The notes beneath the pieces were generated by a model. It did no database searches. It saw only the letters and a program-made list of their open reading frames with translations, and was not told where the DNA came from. A program made the translations under genes and the position numbers. From VFJQ01 sp044226525 (GTDB lineage Bacteria > Verrucomicrobiota > Verrucomicrobiia > Chthoniobacterales > Chthoniobacteraceae): a stretch of 64,000 nucleotides of DNA. The DNA lies in NCBI GenBank assembly GCA_044226525.1, contig JBGAGV010000005.1, positions 1-64,000 on the forward strand, in the 5' to 3' direction. Positions 53,453 to 61,386 of the stretch are shown piece after piece; position 1 is the first letter of the stretch, and every line of letters begins with the position of its first letter.

Positions 53453-55283
53453 GCTGACCCCGGTTCAACGCGACCTCGCGGCGCTCCTGCGCGCCTGGCC
53501 GCCGCTCATCATGCTGCCGTCGCTCGACTACCCACGCGCCAAGGCCGACATCCACGTCGCTCTGGCAACGCTCGCGGCGCGTCACGACGCAGCCCGTCCA
53601 AACGGGTCTCGTTCGGAAAGGGCACGTCACGACGGGGCAGCGCCCGAGGAGACGGGCGCCGAACTCTACCTGTATCGAGCGACTCCGACCGGCGGCGTGG
53701 TGATCGAGGTCCATCCGGATCTGGCCAAGATCGGCACGGTCGCCGTGCCGATGCCTCAGCCGGATCCGGTCGCCTTGCTCGAAGGCGTGCGGCGATTACG
53801 CGATCAACACGTCGAAGACGCGGCCAAGCGCGAGCGTTCCGCCATCGTCGGCGTGATCCTCGAGGACATCCACGTCAGTCTCAACCGCGAGACCTACGTG
53901 CATGCCGGCTTTTGGGCCATGAAGTTGCGCGAGTTGGCCGTGTACCTCAAGACGGTCCGCCAACCGCCCGACGACGCCCAGCCGGCCCAGACGGAGCGGC
54001 TGCGGCGTCTCACCCCGCGCCTGTTTCTCTTTGGGCTCGGCGCCGATGTCCGTCTGCCCGAAACCCTCTCGAGCGTGGCGTCCGTCTTTCGCTACCCGCT
54101 GCCGCACCCGCGCGAGATCGAGGTGCTGGTGCGCGCGGCCGCCGATCAGGCGACGCGGCTGGGTCTGGCCGACACCTGGCAGGGTCGCTACGGTCCGCTG
54201 ATCGAAGCGCTGCGCGGCCTGCCGTCCGGCGCGGTCGCCGGGCTGCTCAATCAGGCCGTGGTGCGCGCCAGTGCCTTCGGACCCGAGCTCCTCGGCGGTG
54301 TGCTCGAGGAAAAGCAGCGTCTCTTCGAAAAGCTGGTCGGCGGCATCGCGACCTTCACGCCGCCCGGCCCGCGGCGGACGATGGCCGGCTATGAGCAATA
54401 CAAGGCGTTCGTCGAGCGCACGCGGCGCGCGCTCCTGGCCGAGTCGGAGCCGATCCGCCGAGCGGCGTCGCCATCGGCGGCTCCGCGACCCGCGACCCCG
54501 CGGCCAGCGGCCCCGCTTCCTGCGGCCTGGCCCTTCCCGCTCGGCGCGCTGCTGATCGGCCCGCCCGGGACCGGCAAGACCCAGATGGCGTACTACACGG
54601 CGGCCGAATGGCAGGTGCCGCTGATCAGCGTCTCGCTCGGCGCGTTGCAACTCGGCAAGCTGGGCAGCGGCCAGGCCAACCTGCGCGTCCTGATCGAGGC
54701 CGTGGAAGCCATCGGCCGCTGCGTCATCGTGCTAGACGAAATGCTCAAGCAAGTCGACTCCACCGAAAATGCCAAGCGCGGCGGAGGCACGTCCGAACAT
54801 CTCAAGGTGCTCTCGGACCTGATGACCTGGATGGAGATCCGCGAGCGCGGCTGCTTCATTCTCGGGACCGGCAACACCGCCGACCTCGGGAGCGGCTTGC
54901 CCGAAGGTCTGCTCGAGCGCTTCCCGTACGTCTTCCGGGTCGATCTGCCGGACCAGGCGCAGCGCGCCGCGATACTGGACTTGCTCTTCGAGCGCGTCGG
55001 CGTCTCGACCCCGACCCGGGCGGCGCTGGACCTGGACGGTCTCGCGGCGCGGACAGACGGTCTGGTGGGTCGCGACCTGCGCGCCATTGTCGACGAAGCC
55101 CTGGGCCAGGCCTTCGACGCCGGCCAGCCGCTGGCGCAGACGCACTGCCTGGCGGCGGTGGCGCTTTTCGCACAGCGCGAGTCGATCGGCGGAATCCGCG
55201 CGCTGGCCGCCGGCCGACCGCGCGTCAGCGTCGCGGCGTCCGTGCGCGGCCCGCTGGTGGCCGATCAGCATCTCATCGCCTGA
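53445..55283 (+). CDS. Ycf46-type AAA+ ATPase
   Basis: This 612-residue protein has an N-terminal domain of about 330 residues (ERSAIVGVILEDIHVSLNRE; RLFLFGLGADVRLPETLSSV) and an AAA+ core with GPPGTGKT (372-379), Walker B VIVLDE (Asp431, Glu432), LPEGLLERFPYVFRVDLPD (arginine finger region) and a lid. This matches bacterial and plastid Ycf46-like ATPases, whose partners are often DUF1257 and DUF2997 proteins, as here. GGAGGACACCC precedes the start. The substrate is unknown. Confidence 0.82.
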   Translation: MPELTPVQRDLAALLRAWPPLIMLPSLDYPRAKADIHVALATLAARHDAARPNGSRSERARHDGAAPEETGAELYLYRATPTGGVVIEVHPDLAKIGTVAVPMPQPDPVALLEGVRRLRDQHVEDAAKRERSAIVGVILEDIHVSLNRETYVHAGFWAMKLRELAVYLKTVRQPPDDAQPAQTERLRRLTPRLFLFGLGADVRLPETLSSVASVFRYPLPHPREIEVLVRAAADQATRLGLADTWQGRYGPLIEALRGLPSGAVAGLLNQAVVRASAFGPELLGGVLEEKQRLFEKLVGGIATFTPPGPRRTMAGYEQYKAFVERTRRALLAESEPIRRAASPSAAPRPATPRPAAPLPAAWPFPLGALLIGPPGTGKTQMAYYTAAEWQVPLISVSLGALQLGKLGSGQANLRVLIEAVEAIGRCVIVLDEMLKQVDSTENAKRGGGTSEHLKVLSDLMTWMEIRERGCFILGTGNTADLGSGLPEGLLERFPYVFRVDLPDQAQRAAILDLLFERVGVSTPTRAALDLDGLAARTDGLVGRDLRAIVDEALGQAFDAGQPLAQTHCLAAVALFAQRESIGGIRALAAGRPRVSVAASVRGPLVADQHLIA

Positions 55284-55370
55284 CCGCCCCGCCCTCTCAC
55301 GTCTCCCCCTCTCCCTCAGTCGTGTTCAGGCTGGCATCCCGCCGGCCTGCTGTCGTTCCAAGGAGCTTCC

Positions 55371-55853
55371 ATGTCTCACAAGATCTACACCCGCGCCCCC
55401 GAAGCCATGACCGACCTCGACCAGATCGAGGCCGCCCTCAAGCTCATGGGTTACACCGCCGCCGTGCGGCCCGTTTCTGGCCAGCGGCATTACACCCGCC
55501 GCGACGATGAACTGCTCGTGCCGGCCGCGTGTCTGCCGAAGGACCTGCCGCGGGTCTACGGCACGTACGAGTACCTGGGCTATCGCCGCACCGCGGGCGG
55601 CGCCGTGGAGCGCATCGTGGACAGCATGCACGTCGACCAGCGCACCGGCCAACTCAACAGCGCCCCGGCGCTCTTCGAATCCCTGATCCACATCGGCTAT
55701 CAGGCCGTCGGACTCACAACGGCGCTGGACACGCTCGGCCTCGCCTACGCGATCCAGACCGCAGCGTCGGGCGAGATCGACATCCTGGTCGAGACCGGCG
55801 GCGCTGCCGCCTTCGGCGCCGCCGCTTTCGGCGCCGTGTCGACCGCCCTGTAA
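55371..55853 (+). CDS. DUF1257/Ycf35-like protein
   Basis: This 160-residue protein begins MSHKIYTRAPEAMTDLDQIE, with AALKLMGY following, the usual start of DUF1257 (MSHFSKIKT...LKDLGY). Beta strands with YEYLGYRRTAGGAVERIVDS follow, and a low-complexity Ala/Gly tail ends it. Placement after a Ycf46-type ATPase and before a DUF2997-like gene supports the call. CCAAGGAGCTTCC precedes the start. Confidence 0.6.
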   Translation: MSHKIYTRAPEAMTDLDQIEAALKLMGYTAAVRPVSGQRHYTRRDDELLVPAACLPKDLPRVYGTYEYLGYRRTAGGAVERIVDSMHVDQRTGQLNSAPALFESLIHIGYQAVGLTTALDTLGLAYAIQTAASGEIDILVETGGAAAFGAAAFGAVSTAL

Positions 55854-55880
55854 CTCACACCTAAATCAGGAGACTCCCCC

Positions 55881-56108
55881 ATGCAAACCAAGATCACGAT
55901 CGGCGCGAATGGAAAGATCACGATCGAAATGTTGAACGGACCCGCCTCGGCGGCGTGCAGCCTGGAGGTGCGCCGCCTGCTGGCCCAACTTCAAGCCGTC
56001 GGTCTCCAGCTGACGGTTGAGCAGGAAGAGTCGCGCCCGCCTGCGGCGCTGGCCGACGCTGACGCCTTCGGCGAAGCGGACGCTTCCGCCACGGCGACCG
56101 CGCTCTGA
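55881..56108 (+). CDS. DUF2997-like small protein
   Basis: This 75-residue protein begins MQTKITIGANGKITIEMLNG, a pattern of DUF2997 (I-x-I-x-x-x-G-x-I-x-I-E). A cysteine follows in AACSLEVRRLL, where the family has GKSCLE. DUF2997 genes commonly accompany DUF1257 genes. It lies 27 bases after that gene. The rest is low-complexity Ala/Asp. Confidence 0.6.
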   Translation: MQTKITIGANGKITIEMLNGPASAACSLEVRRLLAQLQAVGLQLTVEQEESRPPAALADADAFGEADASATATAL

Positions 56109-56115
56109 GCGACAT

Positions 56116-56148
56116 GCGGCCGGGTGTCCTGTGGGGATACCCGGCCGC
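56116..56148 (+). terminator. Hairpin directly ahead of a start codon
   Basis: GCGGCCGGGT (56116-56125) pairs with ACCCGGCCGC (56139-56148), followed by TTTC and the ATG at 56156. There is no separate Shine-Dalgarno, so the structure may control translation of the next gene. Confidence 0.55.
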
Positions 56149-56155
56149 TTTCATC

Positions 56156-56572
56156 ATGCGCACACCTTTCACACCGGAGCCGCGCCGGACGTGGCGCTTC
56201 CGCCGTTCCGGGATCTTGCCGGAGCCGATCCCGAACGCCCATGACGGCGGCGACCACGTCTGTGTGGCGCTCACGCCCACTGACTTCTATCTCGTCCTGG
56301 TGGCCAGCGGCAAAGCCGCCGAACTCGGCCTGACGCTGCCCGCGATCCGCGCCTGGTATGCCGCTGGACTACCCGACGCGCTGCGCCGCGCCCAGCGCGA
56401 TCTGTGCGCCGGCTGCCCGTTTGCCACAGCAGTGACGTCTGGTCCCCCACCTGGGACGAACGTCGTCGCGGCGGCCGCGGGCATTGCGCCAGCTGGCACG
56501 GACGTCATCGCGGTGCCGAACTGGCCCACCCGTCACACCCCCATCGATCGCCCCAAAGGAGAAAGCTCATGA
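56156..56572 (+). CDS. Hypothetical protein, 138 residues
   Basis: This 138-residue protein has a basic N-terminus, TPTDFYLVLVASGKAAELGL, a CAGCPF cysteine pair (about 95-98) and a Thr/Pro-rich tail. Its stop overlaps the dnaN start by ATGA. The start is uncertain because no ribosome-binding site precedes 56156. I recognise no family; the CxxC may bind zinc. Confidence 0.45.
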   Translation: MRTPFTPEPRRTWRFRRSGILPEPIPNAHDGGDHVCVALTPTDFYLVLVASGKAAELGLTLPAIRAWYAAGLPDALRRAQRDLCAGCPFATAVTSGPPPGTNVVAAAAGIAPAGTDVIAVPNWPTRHTPIDRPKGESS

Positions 56573-57675
56573 ACATCAACGTCGCCCAGCGCGACCTGCA
56601 GGATCGTCTGGCCTTCCTGGCCAAGGGCATTTCCAAGACCCGACCGGCCGTACTCGTCGAGGCGCATGCGGATGGCCGTGTCGAACTCACCGCCGATCAC
56701 GGTGACCTGTTCGCGCGTGCCGCGATCGAGGCCGCGGTCGTGGAACCGGGCCGTTGCCTGCTGCCAGCCGCCACCGCGCTCGACATCGTCGCCACGTTTC
56801 CGAAGGACACGTTGGCGCTGCGCTACACGGAGGCGAAAGGCAAGATCGAGCTGCGCTGCGGGCGCATCCGCTCCACCCTGACGCCCCCCGCCCTGGCCGA
56901 GGACTTCCCCGAGATCGGGCTGGCAACCGAGGCGCCGTCATACACGGTTCCGTCCGAGGCACTGCAAAAGCTCATTGCGGCCGCCGGGTATGCCACGGCC
57001 CACGACGACAAACGCGTGGAGCTCACCGGCGCACAGCTCAAGCTGGCGGGGTCCGCGATCGGGCTGGTGACGACGGACAGCCTGCGCCTGGCCGTGGCGC
57101 AGGTCACGTGCCGCGGACTGAAGGCTGCCCGCTCCGCCTCCCTCGTGCCCGGGTCCTTCATCCGCGACCTGGCCACGGTGCTCGGTGAGGACAAGCAGGT
57201 GTCGCTCTGGATCACGGCCAACCGCGTCATTGCGCACTGCGGCGCTCTGACGCTCGTGGCCCTGCCCCTCTCCGGGACGTATCCCGTCTACGACGCGATC
57301 GTGCCGCTCCCGACCGAGCAGACGCCGGCGCTGGTCTGCGACCGCGTGACCCTCACGGACGCGCTGCGGGCCGTGGCCGTCATCGCCCGTGAGAACGAGC
57401 AAACCGTGGCGGTGCGCTGGTCGGAGGGTGAAGTCCAGCTCGCCGCCAAAGCGGCCGAAACCGGCCACGCGAACGGCGGGCTCAAAGGCCAGACCGTAGG
57501 CGAGATCGACGCTTTGGTGAACGCGCGCTTCTTCGCGGACGCCGTGGAGGCCACCCACGGCGAGCGGGTGCGGATCTCGATCCTCGACCCGAAGCGCCCC
57601 ATCCGCGTCGAGCCGGAGCCGACACCCAAGGATTGGCAGCAAGTGGCGGTGATCATGCCCGTGATCCCGAAATAG
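56569..57675 (+). CDS. dnaN: DNA polymerase III beta-clamp homologue
   Basis: This 368-residue protein has three DnaN-type domains: LDIVATFPKDTLALRYTEAK and LTPPALAEDFPEI (domain 1-2), LAVAQVTCRGLKAARSASLV (domain 2) and NARFFADAVEATHGERVRIS (domain 3). The ring clamps polymerase to DNA. It ends VAVIMPVIPK near the usual length. The clamp is encoded on the mobile-type module with its own primase and helicase. AAAGGAGAAAGCTC precedes the ATG at 56569. Confidence 0.88.
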   Translation: MNINVAQRDLQDRLAFLAKGISKTRPAVLVEAHADGRVELTADHGDLFARAAIEAAVVEPGRCLLPAATALDIVATFPKDTLALRYTEAKGKIELRCGRIRSTLTPPALAEDFPEIGLATEAPSYTVPSEALQKLIAAAGYATAHDDKRVELTGAQLKLAGSAIGLVTTDSLRLAVAQVTCRGLKAARSASLVPGSFIRDLATVLGEDKQVSLWITANRVIAHCGALTLVALPLSGTYPVYDAIVPLPTEQTPALVCDRVTLTDALRAVAVIARENEQTVAVRWSEGEVQLAAKAAETGHANGGLKGQTVGEIDALVNARFFADAVEATHGERVRISILDPKRPIRVEPEPTPKDWQQVAVIMPVIPK

Positions 57676-57861
57676 TGATGGGGGGACCGGACACGAGCCG
57701 GCCAGAAGAAAGGAGCACATCTTGGGAAGGAATTCCCCGCCGGCCAACTGCGCCACATGACCGTTGGTGTCGGTGGGAAGGAATAAAGCTGTCAGCCTGA
57801 CGGTTGCTTCCCGTATGTCGACACTTCCATCTGGCGCACTTCTTCACCTCGATTTTGAAGC

Positions 57862-57899
57862 CGCACCGCCCTGGCCAACCTGCCAGGGCGGTGCGTTTT
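57862..57899 (+). terminator. Perfect hairpin with T-run ahead of an RBS
   Basis: CGCACCGCCCTGGC (57862-57875) pairs perfectly with GCCAGGGCGGTGCG (57882-57895), followed by TTTT. The next gene's GGGAGGCCCT and ATG (57910) follow at once. Confidence 0.75.
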
Positions 57900-57909
57900 G
57901 GGAGGCCCT

Positions 57910-58107
57910 ATGCCGAAGCCACTCCCGCGAAGTCCGCGTCGGCTGCGCGCGACGGTGCGCAGCCTGGACTTCCTGATTGCGCATTACACCGCGCGTCTCG
58001 GCCAGGCGGCGCCGCCAGAACGCGCGCGCCTGCTCGTCTGGCGGCGCGAGGCACGCCTTGAACGTCACCGCGTGCGCGTGGCGCTGCTGCGCCTGGAGGT
58101 CACATGA
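57910..58107 (+). CDS. Small basic protein, 65 residues
   Basis: This protein (MPKPLPRSPRRLRATVRSLD and on) is Arg/Pro-rich and helical with GGGAGGCCCT ahead of its start. The stop overlaps the next start by ATGA. It may bind nucleic acid, but no family is evident. Confidence 0.5.
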   Translation: MPKPLPRSPRRLRATVRSLDFLIAHYTARLGQAAPPERARLLVWRREARLERHRVRVALLRLEVT

Positions 58108-58505
58108 GACCGCCCCGCCGCCGGGCCCGGGCGCCCACCGGGCCGCGTCTGAAGGATCCCGCGCTGCGGCTGGCCGAAGAGCGAACCGCAAGCCAGCTCC
58201 CGCTGTTCGATGCGGCCACGCTGGACGCCATCGTGGCCGCGGCCCGGCGCACCTGCGTCGACTGCGCGGCCAACCCGTTCGAGCGTCGCCAGCCCCAACG
58301 CGCCGGCCCCGCGCTCGCCTTACTGGCCGAACGGTCCACGCACCGAGTCGCCGCGGAGATGACGCCCGAGGTCGCCGTGCGCTGGCAGTCGTTTCAGCTC
58401 GCGGCCCGCGAGACCTGCGCGGACTGCCCGCTCGAGCGCGTGCGCGATACCTGCGGCGCCTGTCCGCTGGTGGCTTTCCTGAGCACGTTGGCCGCCGCTG
58501 CGTAA
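58104..58505 (+). CDS. Cysteine-rich protein with two CxxC-type motifs
   Basis: This 133-residue protein has CVDCAANPFER and, about 65 residues on, CADCPLERVRDTCGACP. That gives six cysteines in three pairs plus His. The arrangement suggests zinc knuckles or an iron-sulphur cluster. It overlaps the upstream gene by ATGA. I do not recognise a family. CDCP-type pairs also occur in the protein encoded at 56156. Confidence 0.5.
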   Translation: MRPPRRRARAPTGPRLKDPALRLAEERTASQLPLFDAATLDAIVAAARRTCVDCAANPFERRQPQRAGPALALLAERSTHRVAAEMTPEVAVRWQSFQLAARETCADCPLERVRDTCGACPLVAFLSTLAAAA

Positions 58506-58517
58506 ACCCACCCGCTT

Positions 58518-58555
58518 GCACCGCCGGATGGACGCGGTTGTCCATCCGGCGGTGC
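58518..58555 (+). terminator. Perfect 16-bp hairpin ahead of an RBS
   Basis: GCACCGCCGGATGGAC (58518-58533) pairs perfectly with 58540-58555. There is no T-run, and CCAGGAGGAACC with the ATG at 58570 follows directly, so it may be an attenuator or RNA-processing structure. Confidence 0.65.
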
Positions 58556-58569
58556 GTCCAGGAGGAACC

Positions 58570-59415
58570 ATGTTGTTCGATTTCTTCAGCTCACCCGAGC
58601 GACCCACACCCGAGCCCGTCGTTCCAGACGTCTCTCGCGCCGGCGGCGAGGACTCGCTGACGCCCCCCGCGTCTCCGGCCAACGATGGGCTGCCCGAGGC
58701 CGCTGAGGCGGACCCCGATCCGCCAGCTGCAGAAGAACGGCCCGACCCGCTCCTTGATGAGACCGAGGCCTCGGCGTCGACGATCGCGGCCACAGAGACT
58801 CCGGCTGCCGTGAGCGATCTGATCAAAGAGCCTTCGGCCGACTCTGCGATACCTGCCGAACCCACGGCCGAGGAGACCGAGGACTCAACAGCCACCGACG
58901 AAGCCGATCCCCCTGACGTTGCTCCCGAGAAGAAAGCGACCACGGCCGTCTCGAAGGTCGCGACAGGCGAGGAGGAGGTGGTTGACCTGCCGGATTTCTC
59001 GCACGAGCCCACCGAGCCGGGCCAGTACACGCTGCGCATCGTCTTCACCTTTCGCCCGGGCGATCAGACCGTGCTCCTGTCCACCCAAAGCCACGACGTC
59101 CTGGCGATCGTGGGCGAGCTCGATCCAGAGGGCGCCCGGGCCCTGCTCGCGCCGTTCATCGCCGCGCACGACGGACGACTGAGCGAGATCAAGCAGGCGC
59201 TCACCCAGTCCACGGCCAAGGCCCCGGCGCGAAGTAACGCGGCCCGGAGTACCGCGGGGCGGAGTACCGGGGCGCGGGGTTCCGCGGCCAAGAAGGCGTC
59301 ACCCGCCTCATCGGCCTCCACCAAGGCCTCGGCCGCCAAGAAAGACAAAGCGACCAGGGTCGTCAGAACCGCATCGCCCGAGCCGCTGCCGCAAACCAAT
59401 CTCTTCAACGATTGA
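58570..59415 (+). CDS. PRTRC protein E-like (by position and pattern)
   Basis: This 281-residue protein has an acidic, low-complexity N-terminal half (about 15-140), a compact domain about 150-210 (GQYTLRIVFTFRPGDQTVLL; LDPEGARALLAPFIAAHDG) and a basic Ala/Ser/Lys tail. PRTRC E proteins begin the E-C-F-B-A-ThiF gene order and have a central domain ending in helices of this sort. Similarity alone is not decisive. CCAGGAGGAACC precedes the start. Confidence 0.5.
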   Translation: MLFDFFSSPERPTPEPVVPDVSRAGGEDSLTPPASPANDGLPEAAEADPDPPAAEERPDPLLDETEASASTIAATETPAAVSDLIKEPSADSAIPAEPTAEETEDSTATDEADPPDVAPEKKATTAVSKVATGEEEVVDLPDFSHEPTEPGQYTLRIVFTFRPGDQTVLLSTQSHDVLAIVGELDPEGARALLAPFIAAHDGRLSEIKQALTQSTAKAPARSNAARSTAGRSTGARGSAAKKASPASSASTKASAAKKDKATRVVRTASPEPLPQTNLFND

Positions 59416-59427
59416 AAGGACTCCCCC

Positions 59428-59898
59428 ATGACCACGACACCCGCCACCCCGATCGATCCCAAAGCCAAGGTTCTGGTGCGCATCGCAGGCCACAAGAGCC
59501 TGCCGCTCGAGCACGCGATCGCGTCGGACAAGACCAAGCTCGCGCTCGCCCTGACCACCTTCGTAGACGGTATGGACGGCGCCGAGATCTCGGACGTCGA
59601 GACCGGCCCGGACGGCCAACTCTCGGTCACGGTCGTGCCGCAGGTCGGGCGCAAGGGCCTCGCCGGCATTCGCGCCTCCCTCGACGCGGCGCCTCCCTAT
59701 GTCACGGCTGCGGCTGCCATGCTCGAACGGCTTGAGCAGGTGCGCGCCGAGGATGAGGCGCTCGTCGTCCTGCTCGCTCCCGAGATCGATCGGGCCATCG
59801 AGGCCGCCGGCGCCGAGGTGCAGGCGGTGGAGGCGCTCGTCCACGCCATCGAGGCCGCCGCGGCCGAACCTCTGGCCGCCGTGCCGGTGGGACTGTGA
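59428..59898 (+). CDS. PRTRC protein C-like, candidate ubiquitin-like protein
   Basis: This 156-residue protein has an N-terminal beta-grasp-like block (about 13-75: KVLVRIAGHKSLPLEH, DKTKLALALTTFVDGMDG, ISDVETGPDGQLSVTVVPQV) ending VGRKG, as PRTRC C proteins end in VGTKG. A helical tail of about 80 residues follows. By family knowledge PRTRC C belongs to prokaryotic ubiquitin-like proteins (Pfam Prok_Ub, from memory). The extended tail would have to be removed for conjugation, if conjugation occurs. GAAAGGACTCC precedes the start. Confidence 0.6.
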   Translation: MTTTPATPIDPKAKVLVRIAGHKSLPLEHAIASDKTKLALALTTFVDGMDGAEISDVETGPDGQLSVTVVPQVGRKGLAGIRASLDAAPPYVTAAAAMLERLEQVRAEDEALVVLLAPEIDRAIEAAGAEVQAVEALVHAIEAAAAEPLAAVPVGL

Positions 59899-60680
59899 CC
59901 GCGCGTGCGAGCGTCTGGCCGCCCACCCTGCGCGAGGTCGTGCCGCAGTTGCAGACCTGGCGCCGCCGCACGGCCAAGGGCGCGCTTGCGCGACTCAAAG
60001 CGTTCCGTGAGTCCCTCACGCTCCTCGATCTCTATCGACTGCGCTGGCCGGCCGAGTTCGCGGCCTCCACTGCCCCTCTCTTTGGACCCAGCGACGAGCA
60101 CGCCCTTTACTCGCCCCGTGAGATGGAGTTCCTGCACAGGCTCGAGTCGCTCTTCCCGGTCTACCTGGACGCGCTGCTCGAGAGCGAGGAGCGTTGGGAC
60201 GTGATCCCGGTCATGCCCGTGGCCTACGACCTTGAAGGCGACTGGGGGCCGGGCGCGTCGCTGCTCATCGGGCTGGCGTTCGGCGAACCGCATCGCACGC
60301 CCGAGGAGCTGGGCATGACGGTCGCGCCGACGATGGACCCCGGGCTCGAGCTGGACGGCCCGACGTTTCAGGAGCGCTGCCTCGCGCTTGACCCAGTCCT
60401 GCACGACATCGGCCAGGTCATGGCCGTGGCCGGCAACAGCGCCGACAACGTCTGGACCGACGTCACCGATGGGATGCTGGCCGAGAGTGACGGCTATCCC
60501 GAGTGGAATGCCGAGACGCTCGAAGCCCTGACCGCCGAGTGGCGCGCGGCCGAGCCGCTCTTCGCGCGCTTCACGGAGGTCGCCCAGTGGCTGGACGCAG
60601 CCCGCTCCCATCGCAACGCTTTCATGAAAGCCTGGAATGCGAGTCTGCACCGCAGGAGGAAAGACCATGACCCAACCTGA
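59895..60680 (+). CDS. PRTRC protein F-like (by position)
   Basis: This 261-residue protein starts at GTG, overlapping the preceding stop by GTGA. The middle reads DVIPVMPVAYDLEGDWGPGA followed by SLLIGLAFG; no enzymatic motif is visible. Its place between the C-like and B genes matches PRTRC F. It overlaps the B gene by 14 bases. Family assignment by sequence is weak. Confidence 0.5.
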   Translation: MTARASVWPPTLREVVPQLQTWRRRTAKGALARLKAFRESLTLLDLYRLRWPAEFAASTAPLFGPSDEHALYSPREMEFLHRLESLFPVYLDALLESEERWDVIPVMPVAYDLEGDWGPGASLLIGLAFGEPHRTPEELGMTVAPTMDPGLELDGPTFQERCLALDPVLHDIGQVMAVAGNSADNVWTDVTDGMLAESDGYPEWNAETLEALTAEWRAAEPLFARFTEVAQWLDAARSHRNAFMKAWNASLHRRRKDHDPT

Positions 60681-61386
60681 TCCGCCCCTCCAGCCCGCTC
60701 TTCCCGCTCACGCCGACGCCGCCCTCCTCTTCGTGGAGGGCGGTTTGTTGTGGCTCCGCCGTGAAGGCGTGGGGCATACCGGCGGCGTACGCATCAAGTC
60801 ACTCGGACCCCAGCAGCTGCGCGCGGCCGTGAGCGAGGTGCCAGTCGACAGCGGCTGGCTCCCCGACGGCGTGAAGCGTTGGGGCCACGGCCCGGTCGGC
60901 GCCTATGCCCTGATCGTTGCGCCGCCGCAGACGCGCACGCTGGTGCTGCAGCGGCCCGGGCAGAGTCGTCTCGACACGCTGGACGTGTCGCTGCCGGCGC
61001 TGGCGATGCTGGGCATCCAGCGCGACTTCTACATCTGGGCGCTGGCCGGCGCTCCGGAGCCCGGATCACGCCTCTTCTATCCGCCGCTGCCCAACGTCCA
61101 CGACGACGGCGCGGTCTGCTGGGGCGAGAACCACCCGCCGCGGACCGCGACGCCCAAAGGCGTACTTAAGGCACTGGAGCTTTTCCTGGCCAGCGCCTTC
61201 ACCAACGCCGAAGTGGACCAGCGTTCGCGTAGCGCTCCACACGACGTCCGCGCGCAGCTGCTGGCGCTCGCCGGCGCCCCCTTTCCCACCGACGATCTTG
61301 TGCCGTTTCGTCGGGGCGAAACCCTGACGAAGGCCATGGATCGTCTCACCCAAAGGACTGACCATGTCTCACGCTTCTTCAACTGA
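60667..61386 (+). CDS. PRTRC protein B (E2-like fold family)
   Basis: This 239-residue protein carries the B-family signature RLFYPPLPNVHDDGAVCWGE, with His145 and Cys151 in positions that suit an E2-type active-site cysteine. IQRDFYIWALAG precedes it. The family has been linked to prokaryotic E2 domains (Prok-E2_D, from memory). It would receive an activated ubiquitin-like protein from the ThiF-type E1 encoded downstream. AGGAGGAAAGACC precedes the ATG, and the gene overlaps the A gene by 23 bases. Confidence 0.8.
   Translation: MTQPDPPLQPALPAHADAALLFVEGGLLWLRREGVGHTGGVRIKSLGPQQLRAAVSEVPVDSGWLPDGVKRWGHGPVGAYALIVAPPQTRTLVLQRPGQSRLDTLDVSLPALAMLGIQRDFYIWALAGAPEPGSRLFYPPLPNVHDDGAVCWGENHPPRTATPKGVLKALELFLASAFTNAEVDQRSRSAPHDVRAQLLALAGAPFPTDDLVPFRRGETLTKAMDRLTQRTDHVSRFFN

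Noticed and set aside
57676..57860. Very short frames after dnaN (starting near 57723 and 57757)
   Set aside because: They encode 9-12 residues only and have no support besides an AAAGGAG sequence.
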